Shown piece by piece: positions 1 through 8,441 of a stretch of DNA of 64,000 bases. Both the position numbers and the translations under genes were made by a program. The notes beneath the pieces are model-generated. The model was given only the letters and a program-made list of their open reading frames with translations. It had not been told where the DNA came from and made no database searches. Numbering within the stretch: the stretch's first letter is position 1; each line of letters starts with the position of its first letter. This DNA is from Rhizobium sp. RU36D (lineage in GTDB: Bacteria > Pseudomonadota > Alphaproteobacteria > Rhizobiales > Rhizobiaceae), in the NCBI RefSeq assembly GCF_900176345.1, contig NZ_FWXU01000014.1, forward strand, positions 1 to 64,000, read 5' to 3'.

Positions 1-99
1 TCCCCTTTCGTGTCCGAGATCGTCGCCAAACGCTCGAACACAAGTAGAATCAACACCGTGCGCCATGTCCACCAAATTTAAACCGGACAGCAGTGCCCC

Positions 100-199
100 C
101 GAGCCGGGATCCAGTGCGATCAAGTCTTTGATCATAATGACTCTTTTCACGGCGCAGACGCGCCGTGGCTAGATTCCGGCTCAAGGCCGGAATGACGGG
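100..199 (+). repeat. Palindromic repeat element 1, copy A (left end degenerate)
   Basis: Shares with the other copies the GAGCCGGGATCCAGTGCGAT start, the GATCAAG..TTGATC stem, the CACGGCG-CAGA-CGCCGTG hairpin and the closing GGAATGACGG end. The outer CCGTCAT end seen in copies C and D is missing, so this copy looks truncated or diverged on its left. Confidence 0.75.
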
Positions 200-292
200 A
201 ACTTAGAGTTACACGCGTGGACCACACCTTTATCAGCAGTGCGAGCCGAGCGGAAACGTCCGGCTGAGCGTGGTGACAAAGATACGTATTTG

Positions 293-440
293 GCGAGACC
301 CTATTCGTCCGTCATTCCGGCGAAGGCCGGAATCCAGCCACGGCGCGTCTGTGCCGTGAAAGGAGTCTTTCGCAATCAAGGACTTGATTGCGCTGGATGC
401 CGGCTCGGCGGTCGGCATGACGGTGAGGTTTTCGGTCAAG
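293..440 (-). repeat. Palindromic repeat element 1, copy B (inverted)
   Basis: Reads on the minus strand as the same string of hairpins as copy D near 15.4 kb. The two copies also match in their flanks (TTGACCGAAAACCTCACC on one side and AATAGGGTCTCGC on the other), so the repeated unit is about 145 bp and larger than the core bounded by CCGTCAT and ATGACGG. With copy A it forms an inverted pair about 330 bp across. Confidence 0.8.
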
Positions 441-538
441 ACCAAGGTCGAAAGAGCTGGAATGAGAGTATTTCAGCAGCGTGAGCCGGGCGGGAACGTC
501 CGGCTGTTATCGTTTTCAGGGATAAGGGCTGTAATCCC

Positions 539-1177
539 CTACCACCGGGCGACGCGGCTTCCCAAAATGCCGCCGAGGGCAGCCAGACCGGCAACTGCAA
601 TCGAATACCAGGTGGCGACGAAGAGCGGGGAGTCATCCGTGCAGTGGGCGGCGTAGAAGGTGGCAGCGAGGCCGCCGGCGAGAAGGCCCGCCACCGTGCC
701 GGCAAGGCCGGGGCGCGTCGGGGCGCCGTGACGAAGCGCCAGCAGGAATATGGCGAGGGGACCGATACCGATCAAAGGAATGAAGGTCAGACAGACCAGG
801 ATATTGCTGCCCCACCAGACGGTGGCCCATTGATCCTGGGGTACGGCGACGAGCTCGGCCACCACGGCGGCGGCGAGAACAAGCGGCGTTGCGATCAGCC
901 AGCGCGCCGGGAGGCCCGCCTGATCATCCGGGCGCGACAGGCGTTGCAGCAGGGCAAAGGCAAGGGTTGCTGTCAGCAGCGTCACCACGAATTTGAACAG
1001 GAAACGCAGGGTTTCAGCGGCCGCTGCAAAATCCGGACGCGGGCCGATCATCAGGAAGAAGGCGACGGCCGCCACGACGGTTGCGCAGCCGAGCGCGATC
1101 CACCAGGTCAGGCCAAGCGGCATTGCCGGCTTTGCCACATCCGCTTTCAGCGCTTTGATCAGGTCATCGGTCTGCAT
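539..1177 (-). CDS. nrsF: NrsF-type (DUF1109) anti-sigma factor
   Basis: 212-residue integral membrane protein with about six hydrophobic segments (roughly residues 24-44, 57-77, 92-110, 122-145, 155-172 and 184-206) and a short cytoplasmic N-terminus. This matches the DUF1109/NrsF family, which binds and inhibits SigF-type ECF sigma factors at the inner membrane. I chose the ATG giving MQTDDLIKAL, one base after the sigma-factor stop codon; a longer reading would run into the sigma gene. The tight spacing implies co-transcription and translational coupling with the sigma factor. In Caulobacter the equivalent pair controls bufferin-type operons, as the layout suggests here. The cysteine-rich signal seen in some family members is not evident. 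Confidence 0.85.
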   Translation of the reverse strand: MQTDDLIKALKADVAKPAMPLGLTWWIALGCATVVAAVAFFLMIGPRPDFAAAAETLRFLFKFVVTLLTATLAFALLQRLSRPDDQAGLPARWLIATPLVLAAAVVAELVAVPQDQWATVWWGSNILVCLTFIPLIGIGPLAIFLLALRHGAPTRPGLAGTVAGLLAGGLAATFYAAHCTDDSPLFVATWYSIAVAGLAALGGILGSRVARW

Positions 1178-1178
1178 G

Positions 1179-1721
1179 TCAATTCCGTCCAAATGTCTTG
1201 GCGATGGCCTGCAGGCCCCTATGCAGGGCAACCCTCACGGCCGTCTCCGTCATGCCGAATTTCTCGGCGGTCTCGCCGATCGAATGACCGTCGAGCGATA
1301 TCGCCGACACCACCGATCGCTGGCCCGGCGTCAAGCTATCCAGCACCCGGCCAATATCCCGCTCGCTGACCGTTTCCGTCTCTGGCTGGGCCAAGAGGTC
1401 GGCCATCTCGCCGATCTCCACTTCCACGCGACGCCCCCGCCTGCGGAAGGCATCGATCAGCTTGTAGCGCGCGATCGCATAGATCCATGGCAGCACGGGT
1501 GCATCAACCATCCATGTATGGCGCTTGGTGTGGATCGCCAGTAGCGTTTCCTGCACCACGTCTTCGGGATCGACGCCGCCATGCACGATCTTGCGGCGCG
1601 CAAAGCCCCTGACGAGTGCAGCCGTGCGCGTCAGAAACGCCGCATAGGCCTTTTCATCACCACCAATGGCCGCCTGCAACAGCATGGCGAGCTCTCGTTC
1701 GTCCTGGCCGCTCAAACCCAT
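1179..1721 (-). CDS. ECF sigma factor, SigF-like
   Basis: 180-residue RNA polymerase sigma-70 factor of the ECF type. Region 2 is visible at about residues 25-95 (PEDVVQETLLAIH, then PWIYAIARYKLIDAFRRR) and region 4 at about 125-175 (LDSLTPGQRSVVSAI, then a helix-turn-helix around IGETAEKFGM). The stop is one base upstream of the nrsF start. It is divergent from the bufferin operon, and both have the motif GTAACA-N16-CGAA, so autoregulation and control of that operon are inferred. The -10-like CGAA lies only about 10 bases before the chosen ATG, so the mRNA is either leaderless or translation starts at Met13 (near 1685), which would still retain region 2. Confidence 0.9.
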   Translation of the reverse strand: MGLSGQDERELAMLLQAAIGGDEKAYAAFLTRTAALVRGFARRKIVHGGVDPEDVVQETLLAIHTKRHTWMVDAPVLPWIYAIARYKLIDAFRRRGRRVEVEIGEMADLLAQPETETVSERDIGRVLDSLTPGQRSVVSAISLDGHSIGETAEKFGMTETAVRVALHRGLQAIAKTFGRN

Positions 1722-1730
1722 TGATCCCCC

Positions 1731-1756
1731 TTCGCGTGCGCAGGTGCATTTGTTAC
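1731..1756 (-). promoter_or_regulatory. Predicted ECF promoter for the sigma/nrsF operon
   Basis: On the minus strand this reads GTAACA, 16 bases, CGAA. The same two boxes with identical spacing occur upstream of the DUF2282 gene on the other strand. As I recall, Caulobacter SigF promoters have a GTAAC-type -35 and a CGAA-type -10, so this is probably the autoregulatory promoter. Confidence 0.7.
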
Positions 1757-1821
1757 GCGGTGCCCGAAATTTTGTCCAATCAAGCTCACGGCGTGCTCAC
1801 GAATTCGTGTTTGCACGGTGC

Positions 1822-1847
1822 GTAACATCGGGCGGGAACGGATCGAA
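1822..1847 (+). promoter_or_regulatory. Predicted ECF promoter for the bufferin operon
   Basis: Reads GTAACA at 1822-1827, a 16-base spacer, and CGAA at 1844-1847, about 55 bases before the DUF2282 start codon. The boxes and the spacing are identical to those of the divergent sigma-factor promoter. Confidence 0.7.
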
Positions 1848-1901
1848 GTGAGGGTTACGCAGCCGATGACGGCCTGCGCAAACCGATAGAGGAGATCATC
1901 C

Positions 1902-2189
1902 ATGAACCGTTCCGCCCTCACCCTTGCTCTCGCAGGCTCGCTCGCTTCGGCAGTCGCTTCCGCTGCCTTCGCCGCCCCCATGACCCCGGAACAGATGTCC
2001 GGCCAGGAGAAGTGCTACGGCATCGCTCTCAAGGGCCAGAACGATTGCGCCGCCGGCCCCGGCACCACCTGCGCCGGCACCTCGACCATGGACTACCAGG
2101 GCAATGCCTGGAAGGCCGTTCCCGCCGGCACCTGCACCACGATGAATGTCGACGGCCACAAGGGCATGCTGGAACCGGCCAAGAGCTGA
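1902..2189 (+). CDS. bufA: Bufferin-type RiPP precursor (DUF2282)
   Basis: 95-residue small exported protein. An N-terminal Sec signal peptide (hydrophobic residues 5-25, likely cleavage after SAAFAA) precedes a core with four cysteines, C38, C49, C57 and C78, in the contexts [24 protein letters not shown] and PAGTCTTM. This arrangement is that of DUF2282 proteins, shown in Caulobacter to be ribosomally made, enzyme-modified copper-binding peptides (bufferins) exported to the periplasm. It is followed by the DUF692 and DUF2063 genes expected for cysteine modification. A strong ribosome site (AGGAG) lies at 1888-1892. The predicted ECF promoter lies upstream. Function in metal buffering is inferred from the family. 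Confidence 0.85.
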   Translation: MNRSALTLALAGSLASAVASAAFAAPMTPEQMSGQEKCYGIALKGQNDCAAGPGTTCAGTSTMDYQGNAWKAVPAGTCTTMNVDGHKGMLEPAKS

Positions 2190-2264
2190 TCCAGACGGCA
2201 GGCCGGGTGAGCCCGGGTGTCAGAATACAGGAAGCTCGCTTTTAGTCGCAAGCAGCAGAGCTTT

Positions 2265-2380
2265 CCGTCATCCCGGCCTCCGAGCCGGGATCCAGTGCGA
2301 TCAAGTCTTTGATCGCGAAAGGCTTCTTTCACGGCGCAGACGCGCCGTGACTGGATGCCGGATCAAGTCCGGCATGACGG
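2265..2380 (+). repeat. Palindromic repeat element 1, copy C, inside the bufferin operon
   Basis: A 116-base element bounded by CCGTCAT and ATGACGG (inverted ends). It contains four consecutive hairpins: ATCCCGGC/GCCGGGAT, GCGATCAAG/CTTTGATCGC, CACGGCG/CGCCGTG and ATGCCGGA/TCCGGCAT. It fills most of the 286-base gap between the precursor gene and the DUF692 gene. In the transcript the hairpins could stabilise the 5' precursor message or reduce downstream expression. Confidence 0.85.
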
Positions 2381-2475
2381 AAGTCAGAGTTCGCCGGTGA
2401 AGCTAACGCATCGTCCTGAATCCTAAACCGGGCTTGCCCCTTCGTTCATCTTCCATCCCTATCTGGAGACATGCC

Positions 2476-3345
2476 ATGACCGTTTCCGCAACTGCCCTGC
2501 CGCAACGCGCAGGTCTCGGTCTCAAGCCGGAGCACTACGAGACCATCCTCGCGAACAAGCCGGATATCGGCTTCTTCGAGGTGCATGCTGAAAACTACAT
2601 GGGTGCGGGCGGGCCGCCGCATCGTTATCTCCAGGAGATCGCAGAACACTATCCGCTGTCGCTGCATGGGGTCGGCCTGTCGATCGGCGCGGCGCGCGAT
2701 CTCGACAAGGAGCATCTGAAGCGGCTTCGCGCCCTCATCGACCGCTACAATCCGCAGAGCTTCTCCGAGCATCTGGCCTGGTCGACCCATGACACCGGCT
2801 TTCTCAACGATCTGCTGCCGCTGCCCTATACGGCCGAAACGCTGGCGCGGGTGATCGACCATGTTGATGAGGCGCAGCAATGGATCGGCCGAAAACTGCT
2901 GCTGGAAAACCCCTCGACCTATCTGCTGTTTGCCGAAAGCACCATCGATGAGGTGGATTTCCTGGCAGAGATTGCTGCGCGCACCGGTTGCGGCCTATTG
3001 CTCGATGTCAACAATGTCATGGTTTCTGCGGTCAACCACCGGCTGGATCCGGTTGCCTATATCGACCGCTTTCCGCTCGATCTTGTCGGCGAAATTCATC
3101 TGGCGGGCTATGACGAGACGGTGGACGGCGCTGGCGACCGGCTGCTGATCGATGCTCATGGCAGCGCCGTGCGCACTGACGTGGTCGAGCTCTACCGCCA
3201 CACGCTGGGCCGCATCGGCCCGCTGCCGACGCTGATCGAATGGGACAATGACGTCCCGGATTTTCCGACGCTTCAGGCGGAAGCGCAGCGGGCCGATGCG
3301 ATGCTTGCCGCTGCTATCAGGCCTGGCTTGACGCGGGCGGCATGA
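2476..3345 (+). CDS. bufB: DUF692 multinuclear non-heme iron oxidative (MNIO) enzyme
   Basis: 289-residue TIM-barrel protein of the DUF692/MNIO family, which uses two or three iron ions to modify cysteines of RiPP precursors oxidatively. The conserved metal-site motifs are all present: E39-N-Y41, H64 (LHGVGLS), E98-H99 (SEHLAW), E144-N145 (ENPSTYL), D177 (LDVNN), H208 (EIHLAGY), D226-A-H228 and E255 (LIEWDND). The start at 2476 was chosen because GGAGA lies 7 bases upstream; a longer in-frame reading has no such site. The stop overlaps the next gene in ATGA. The expected substrate is the DUF2282 peptide upstream. Confidence 0.92.
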   Translation: MTVSATALPQRAGLGLKPEHYETILANKPDIGFFEVHAENYMGAGGPPHRYLQEIAEHYPLSLHGVGLSIGAARDLDKEHLKRLRALIDRYNPQSFSEHLAWSTHDTGFLNDLLPLPYTAETLARVIDHVDEAQQWIGRKLLLENPSTYLLFAESTIDEVDFLAEIAARTGCGLLLDVNNVMVSAVNHRLDPVAYIDRFPLDLVGEIHLAGYDETVDGAGDRLLIDAHGSAVRTDVVELYRHTLGRIGPLPTLIEWDNDVPDFPTLQAEAQRADAMLAAAIRPGLTRAA

Positions 3346-4109
3346 CCATGGGTTTCGTGACCAGCCAGAATGCGTTTGCCGCCGCCCTCATCGATCCGGA
3401 AAGACCGCCTCCGCCTGGCCTCACCACGGCGCGCGGCGAGCCCGATGCCCTGCGCTTTGCCGTCTACCGCAACAATGTCCATGTCGGGCTGACCACGGCG
3501 CTGGCGCAGCGGTTCCCGGTGACCAGGCGCCTGGTGGGGGAGGAATTCTTCACCGGCATGGCCCGCGCCTATGCCGGCCAGCACAAACCGGCTTCGCCGC
3601 TGCTGATGGCCTATGGCGACGGTTTCCCGGACTTCATCGCGGTCTTCCCCCCAGCCGCGTCCCTTGCCTATCTCGCGGATGTCGCTCGGCTGGAGGTGGC
3701 CTGGGGCCAGGCCTATCATGCCGCAGATTGCGCGCCGCTTGATCTGTCAGCCCTTGCAACGGTGCCGGCGGACAGCCTGGCCGATGCCGGTCTCGAGTTG
3801 CACCCCTCCGCCCGGCTGCTGCGATCCGACCATCCGGCAGGCTCGATCTGGGCGGCCCATCAAGGCGGAACGGTCGAGCCGGTGCATGACTGGGTATCGG
3901 AGACGGTTCTGGTCGTGCGCCCGGAGATGCATGTGCAGGTCCATATCCTGCCGCCGCGCGATACCGCCTTTGCCGCCGCCCTGTTTGCCGGTGTCACCCT
4001 CGGTGCGGCTGCCGAAGCGGCCTATGCCGCCAATCATGATTTCGATTTCGGATCGGCCCTCGTCGGTCTGATCGGCCTTGGCGCATTTTGCGCCGTCAAA
4101 ATACCCTAA
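3342..4109 (+). CDS. bufC: DUF2063 partner protein of the MNIO enzyme
   Basis: 255-residue protein with an N-terminal DUF2063 domain (about residues 8-100: [46 protein letters not shown]) and a less conserved C-terminal part. The family was annotated as a putative DNA-binding domain, but in bufferin and related MNIO operons it acts as the partner that delivers the precursor to the DUF692 enzyme. Its start overlaps the bufB stop by four bases (ATGA), so translation is probably coupled and the products interact. No signal peptide is visible, consistent with modification in the cytoplasm before export. Confidence 0.85.
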   Translation: MTMGFVTSQNAFAAALIDPERPPPPGLTTARGEPDALRFAVYRNNVHVGLTTALAQRFPVTRRLVGEEFFTGMARAYAGQHKPASPLLMAYGDGFPDFIAVFPPAASLAYLADVARLEVAWGQAYHAADCAPLDLSALATVPADSLADAGLELHPSARLLRSDHPAGSIWAAHQGGTVEPVHDWVSETVLVVRPEMHVQVHILPPRDTAFAAALFAGVTLGAAAEAAYAANHDFDFGSALVGLIGLGAFCAVKIP

Positions 4110-4121
4110 AGGAGCTCTTTC

Positions 4122-4622
4122 ATGACCGTCGACCTCGTCCCTTCAAGCGTTCCCGGCGGCCGGCTTGCCGCTTTGCACCGGCGCGCGGAGAGCCTGCTTG
4201 CCGCGATCCCGTCCTCGCTGCCGCTGCTGGCCCTGCGCATCGGGCTGGCAGTTCCCTTCTTCAAATCGGGCCTGACCAAATGGGATGGTTTCCTGACGCT
4301 CTCGAATGGCGCACGGTATCTCTTCCAGCAGGAATTCAAGCTGCATATCCTGGGCAGCCAATTCCCCTATCCCATGCCGCTCACCATGGCGACGGCTGCT
4401 GGCATTGGCGAAATCGTGCTGCCCATTCTGCTGGTGCTGGGCCTCTTCACCCGCTATGCCGCGCTCGGCATCCTCGCCATGACGGCGGTGATCCAGCTGA
4501 CAATTCCGGACGGTTGGGCCAATTTCCATTTGCCCTGGGCCGCCATGGCGCTGACGCTGGTCGTGTTCGGCGGCGGCAGGATCGGGCTCGATCCGCTGAT
4601 CACGCCGCGGCGCATGCCTTGA
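4122..4622 (+). CDS. bufD: DoxX family membrane protein of the bufferin operon
   Basis: 166-residue protein with four predicted membrane segments (about residues 34-52, 84-108, 111-128 and 136-152) and the DoxX-like features ALRIGLAVPFFKSGLTKWDG and GIGEIVLPILLVLGLFTRYA. It begins 12 bases after the DUF2063 gene behind a strong ribosome site (AAAGGAG). DoxX proteins are regular last members of DUF2282-DUF692-DUF2063 operons; the biochemical role is not established, and a redox or quinone-linked role is a guess. A strong hairpin lies about 20 bases after the stop. Confidence 0.85.
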   Translation: MTVDLVPSSVPGGRLAALHRRAESLLAAIPSSLPLLALRIGLAVPFFKSGLTKWDGFLTLSNGARYLFQQEFKLHILGSQFPYPMPLTMATAAGIGEIVLPILLVLGLFTRYAALGILAMTAVIQLTIPDGWANFHLPWAAMALTLVVFGGGRIGLDPLITPRRMP

Positions 4623-4643
4623 ACCACGGGCTGCAGAAACGAA

Positions 4644-4675
4644 CAGGGCGCTCGACCCTTTCGGGGAGCGCCCTG
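4644..4675. terminator. Strong hairpin between convergent genes
   Basis: CAGGGCGCTC pairs perfectly with GAGCGCCCTG, and CCC/GGG pairs inside extend the stem. No T-run follows on the plus strand. On the minus strand it is followed by TTCGTTTCTG, so it fits better as the terminator of the convergent DUF4334 gene, although it may serve both. Confidence 0.6.
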
Positions 4676-4772
4676 CCCAACCCGTACGAGCACGCGCCAG
4701 CAGGTGGCTGCGGCGGCAGGTGATCATCTATGACGGGTGGTAGGCCTTAGATGGCCATGGCCATTCCGGTTT

Positions 4773-5318
4773 TCAAGAGGCTGTTCCAGCCGTCGCCGCG
4801 GCGGGATCGACAACCTGTTCCAGCTCGAAGAAATAGGGCCTCGCATCGCCCTCGATGACCATCATGCCGAGGATCCTCGTCTCATCGATGCGGCGGAAGT
4901 GGTCCGTAATTGGCTTGCTGTCATAGACCATGGCCGCGCTCGATACGCCCTCGTAAGTGACGGTCTTGACGGTAGCGACAGGCCCCTGGGCGCGCAGCCG
5001 CCTGCCGATATAGGAGAAGAGATTGCGGGCGGCCTGGGTGCGGCCAAAGCTGCTGAAGCGAAGCGCCATGCGCAGCGGCACCCAGGCTGGATCGATGGCC
5101 AGCAGCCGACGCTCGCCGCCGTCAAACAGCAGGGCATCGGCCTTCATGTCGGGCGTGAAGCGCTTGCCGAACCAGCCCAGGTTTTCCAGAACACCATCAA
5201 GCGGATGGCCGGTCGGCAGCCCGCGTCCCCGCCACAACCCGATGAGCTCGCGAGGCTGCACCGGCGGCAGCTGCCGGAAGCGTTCAAGCGCCGCCTGTTG
5301 ATCCATGATCGTCTCCAT
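4773..5318 (-). CDS. GXWXG / DUF4334 domain protein
   Basis: 181-residue soluble protein. The N-terminal GXWXG domain is seen as ELIGLWRGRGLPTGHPLDG followed by LENLGWFGKRF (about residues 24-54), and the C-terminal DUF4334 domain covers roughly residues 110-170 (VTYEGVSSAAMVYDSKPI, DHFRRIDETRILGMM). The biochemical function of this family is unknown to me. It is convergent with the bufferin operon and divergent from dinB, so nothing in the context assigns a pathway. Translation could start at Met1 or Met5; the difference is four residues. Confidence 0.8.
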   Translation of the reverse strand: METIMDQQAALERFRQLPPVQPRELIGLWRGRGLPTGHPLDGVLENLGWFGKRFTPDMKADALLFDGGERRLLAIDPAWVPLRMALRFSSFGRTQAARNLFSYIGRRLRAQGPVATVKTVTYEGVSSAAMVYDSKPITDHFRRIDETRILGMMVIEGDARPYFFELEQVVDPAAATAGTAS

Positions 5319-5466
5319 TCCGGTTCATCCCTCTGCCTCTATCTGGCGTGCCGCCCGGCGTCAGGCAACTGCCTTGCAGGAAATCCGAGGTCGGAAACGG
5401 GTTGGATCAGTCGGCTGGCCGTGCTATGTTCCTATTTTGTTTCCATCTGCTCACGACATCAGCGCC

Positions 5467-6564
5467 ATGAACATCATGATCCAGACCCCGGTTCGCAAGA
5501 TCATCCATGTTGACATGGACGCGTTCTATGCCTCGGTGGAGCAGCGCGACAATCCGGAGCTGCGCGGCAAGCCGATTGCGGTGGGCGGTTCGGCGGCTCG
5601 TGGCGTCGTTGCGGCGGCCAGTTACGAGGCGCGGAAATTCGGCGTGCATTCCGCCATGCCCTCGGTCACTGCCCAGCGCAAATGTCCCGAGCTGATCTTC
5701 GTGCCGCCGCGCTTTGAGGTCTACAAGGCCGTCTCCCGGCAGATCCGAGAGATCTTTGCCGAATATACGCCGCTGATCGAGCCGCTGTCGCTCGATGAAG
5801 CCTATCTCGATGTCACGGAAAACCTGAAGGGCATGGAGATCGCCACCGAGATCGCCCTGGAGATCCGCGCCAAGATCAAGCAGGTGACGGGCCTCAATGC
5901 ATCAGCCGGCATTTCCTACAACAAGTTCCTGGCGAAGATGGCGAGCGACTTGAACAAGCCGAATGGCCAGGCGGTGATCACGCCGCGCAAGGGACCTGAC
6001 TTCGTCGAGGCTTTGCCGGTCAAGAAGTTCCATGGGGTTGGCCCCGCCACGGCCGAGCGCATGCACAGGCTGGGGATCGAGACCGGCGCCGACCTGAAAT
6101 CGAAACCGCTTGAGTTCCTGGTGCAGCATTTCGGAAAATCGGGGCCTTATTTTCACGGCATCGCCCGCGGCATCGACCATCGCGAGGTGCGGCCCGATCG
6201 GGTTCGGAAATCCGTAGGCGCAGAAGACACGTTTGCGATCGACATCGACGATCTGGCGCTGGCCCGGCAGGAACTGAAACCGCTGGCCGAAAAGGTCTGG
6301 CGGCATTGCGCCAGCCATGGCCTGAGCGGCAAGACGGTCACCGTGAAGATCAAGTATTCGGATTTCACCCAGGCCACCCGCAGCCGGACCACCGTGCTGC
6401 CCTATTCAGGCATAAACGATATCCTTCAAACCGCGGAAAACCTGGTGGCCACGGTCTATCCCTTTCGCCGGCCGGTACGGCTGCTCGGCGTCACGCTGTC
6501 GACCTTGACGGTGGCAAGCGGCGGCGATGGGCAGCGCGAGCCACAGCTCGGACTGGATCTTTAG
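5467..6564 (+). CDS. dinB: DNA polymerase IV (Y family)
   Basis: 365-residue translesion polymerase that extends mispaired or damaged DNA ends. The palm catalytic acidic residues are visible as D16 (HVDMDAFYASVEQRD) and D110-E111 (SLDEAYLDVT); the helix-hairpin-helix region follows (FHGVGPATAERMHRLGI) and then the little-finger domain (RKSVGAEDTFAIDIDD). The ORF is open further upstream, but I start at 5467 because the conserved N-terminus begins there; Met4 is an alternative. The last residues (REPQLGLDL) resemble a short clamp-binding tail. No LexA box was identified by eye. Confidence 0.95.
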   Translation: MNIMIQTPVRKIIHVDMDAFYASVEQRDNPELRGKPIAVGGSAARGVVAAASYEARKFGVHSAMPSVTAQRKCPELIFVPPRFEVYKAVSRQIREIFAEYTPLIEPLSLDEAYLDVTENLKGMEIATEIALEIRAKIKQVTGLNASAGISYNKFLAKMASDLNKPNGQAVITPRKGPDFVEALPVKKFHGVGPATAERMHRLGIETGADLKSKPLEFLVQHFGKSGPYFHGIARGIDHREVRPDRVRKSVGAEDTFAIDIDDLALARQELKPLAEKVWRHCASHGLSGKTVTVKIKYSDFTQATRSRTTVLPYSGINDILQTAENLVATVYPFRRPVRLLGVTLSTLTVASGGDGQREPQLGLDL

Positions 6565-6612
6565 TGCGTCACGCCCGTCCCGGCCCATCCGTCGCCCTGT
6601 CGAAGGTATTGA

Positions 6613-8334
6613 TTGCATGCTGGGCCGTTCGTGATAGGACTTGAGAAAATATTCCGGAAACTGGGGCGGGACATCGTGAGGAAGCGGCTCTTCGCAGTGG
6701 CGGCGACAGCCCTTTTGCCGGGTATAGGATTGCTGGCCTACAATGAACTGGCCAGCCGGCAGCAGCGTGCCGCCGAGATCCACAGCGAGGCGGCGCAGGC
6801 CGCTCGGCTGGCGGCATCAGAGGTCGACCGCATCTTCGAGGGCGCACGCAGTCTTCTCGTCGCGGCCTCGGCGATTCCGGCCATTGTCGACCTCGACACG
6901 GTCGAATGCACCCGCACGCTGCGCCGGGTCGCGGAAAATCTGACCACGACTGGTGCGATCCTGGTGATCGGGGCGGATGGCAAGCTCGTCTGCGACAGCC
7001 AGGGCACCGCGCCGGGCGTGGATTTTTCCGAACGTTCCTATGTCATGGATGGCCTTGCCGCCAACGACCTTGTTGTCGGCGATTATACGGTCAGCAAGAT
7101 CACCGGCGTGGCCGTTCTGCCGGTGTCTTTCCCGCTGCGCCAGGCGGGCCGAACGGTGGGCGTGGTCGCCACGGGCATTCGTCTGGATTGGCTGCAGAAC
7201 CGGCTTGCCGAGCGCGGCGTGATCGGTGAGGGCGGCGCCGTGACGCTGGCCGACCGCAACGGCACGATCGTGGCGCGTGAGCCGTTTCCGGATCGCTTTG
7301 TCGGCACGCGCATTCCCGAGACCTATCAATACCTGGTGCGGGCCGAAGCGCCGGGGACGCTGGAGATCCGGAGCCAGGACGGCACCGAACGCGTGATGGG
7401 CTATCGGCCGATCTCCGCATCCACGCCGCTTTACGTCAGCGCCGGGCTGTCGAAGACGGAGGCCTTTGCCGAGGTCAACCGCGTCACGTTGACAAGCGTG
7501 GCCATGGTCCTTCTCAGCGCCATCCTGGCCGTGCTGGCCGCGGCCGTTGTCGGCAACCGGTTCATCCTCAAGCCGATTTACCGCATCGTGGATGTTCTGG
7601 AGGAATGGAAGCGTGGCAACACCACGATCCGCACCCGGATGGAGGGACGGCATGGCGAACTCGGCCTTGTCGGCACCTCGCTGGATAGCCTGCTCGACCA
7701 GTTGGAACAGCGGCGTATCGCGACCGAACAGGCCGAGGAACGGCGCAATCTCCTGGCGCGCGAACTGGCGCATCGGGTGAAGAACACGCTCGCCATCGTC
7801 GGCGCCATGGCGCGCCAGTCGTTCAAGACGGATACCGAGGCGTTCGAAGGCTTTTCCCAGCGTCTCTCGGCCCTGGGTCGCACCTATGATCTGCTTTTGG
7901 CCGGCGAAGGGTCCGCCGGCGATATCGAGCGGCTGATCCGCAATACCATCGGCCCCTATGAGACGGCCGGTCACCAGCGTTTCCGGCTCGATGGCCCCCA
8001 CTGCCCTGTCGATCCCGAGGTGGGATTGGCGCTGTCGCTGATATTCCACGAACTCTCGACCAATGCGATGAAATACGGTGCGCTGTCGCGTCCTGAAGGC
8101 CATGTCGATATTTCCTGGCGGGCAGAGCACGGAAAGGTAACCATCCTCTGGCAGGAACAGGGCGGGCCGGCGGTCGAGAAGCCGATGAAGGAGGGCTTCG
8201 GGTCCCGCCTGATTCGCCGGGCATTCCCGTCGCAACGCAATCCCCGCCTTGCCATCGACTACCGTGCCGATGGCCTGACCTTCCGCCTCGAATATGATGG
8301 CGAAATCGAAAACAAAGCGGATCAAAACAGCTGA
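6613..8334 (+). CDS. Membrane sensor HWE-family histidine kinase with Cache domain
   Basis: About 573 residues: a first membrane segment near residues 24-46, an extracytoplasmic double-Cache sensor domain to about residue 290 (GADGKLVCDSQGTAPGVDFS and VGVVATGIRLDWLQ are typical), a second membrane segment near 296-316, a HAMP linker, then the kinase. The phospho-accepting histidine is H387 in ELAHRVKNTLAIV, and the HWE-type ATP domain is seen in FHELSTNAMKYGALS and GFGSRLIRRAF. The first in-frame start is TTG at 6613, preceded by GAAGG; GTG at 6676, which gives RKRLFAVAATALLPG, is an equally reasonable start. The ligand cannot be told from sequence. Confidence 0.9.
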   Translation: MHAGPFVIGLEKIFRKLGRDIVRKRLFAVAATALLPGIGLLAYNELASRQQRAAEIHSEAAQAARLAASEVDRIFEGARSLLVAASAIPAIVDLDTVECTRTLRRVAENLTTTGAILVIGADGKLVCDSQGTAPGVDFSERSYVMDGLAANDLVVGDYTVSKITGVAVLPVSFPLRQAGRTVGVVATGIRLDWLQNRLAERGVIGEGGAVTLADRNGTIVAREPFPDRFVGTRIPETYQYLVRAEAPGTLEIRSQDGTERVMGYRPISASTPLYVSAGLSKTEAFAEVNRVTLTSVAMVLLSAILAVLAAAVVGNRFILKPIYRIVDVLEEWKRGNTTIRTRMEGRHGELGLVGTSLDSLLDQLEQRRIATEQAEERRNLLARELAHRVKNTLAIVGAMARQSFKTDTEAFEGFSQRLSALGRTYDLLLAGEGSAGDIERLIRNTIGPYETAGHQRFRLDGPHCPVDPEVGLALSLIFHELSTNAMKYGALSRPEGHVDISWRAEHGKVTILWQEQGGPAVEKPMKEGFGSRLIRRAFPSQRNPRLAIDYRADGLTFRLEYDGEIENKADQNS

Positions 8335-8441
8335 ACAAACCGCGCCGATCCGCGTTTCAGGCTTGGCTCGTCTGGACGGGCCAGGCACGCCCCACCGGCA
8401 TATGCGCTTTACATCACGACCGTAATGACTAGCATGGCCGG

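Larger units (their letters stand above)
1..538. other. Gene-free left edge with repeats
   Basis: No convincing gene is seen in these 538 bases. The segment is occupied mainly by two copies of palindromic repeat element 1, in opposite orientations. The first 81 bases are open in one frame and end in TAA, so they could be the tail of a gene starting outside the window, but nothing in those 26 residues is recognisable. The downstream gene is nrsF on the minus strand, which ends here, so no promoter is expected. Confidence 0.6.

Noticed and set aside
1..81. Open frame ending in TAA at the left edge, perhaps the tail of a transposase or other gene
   Set aside because: Only 26 residues are visible and none form a recognisable motif.
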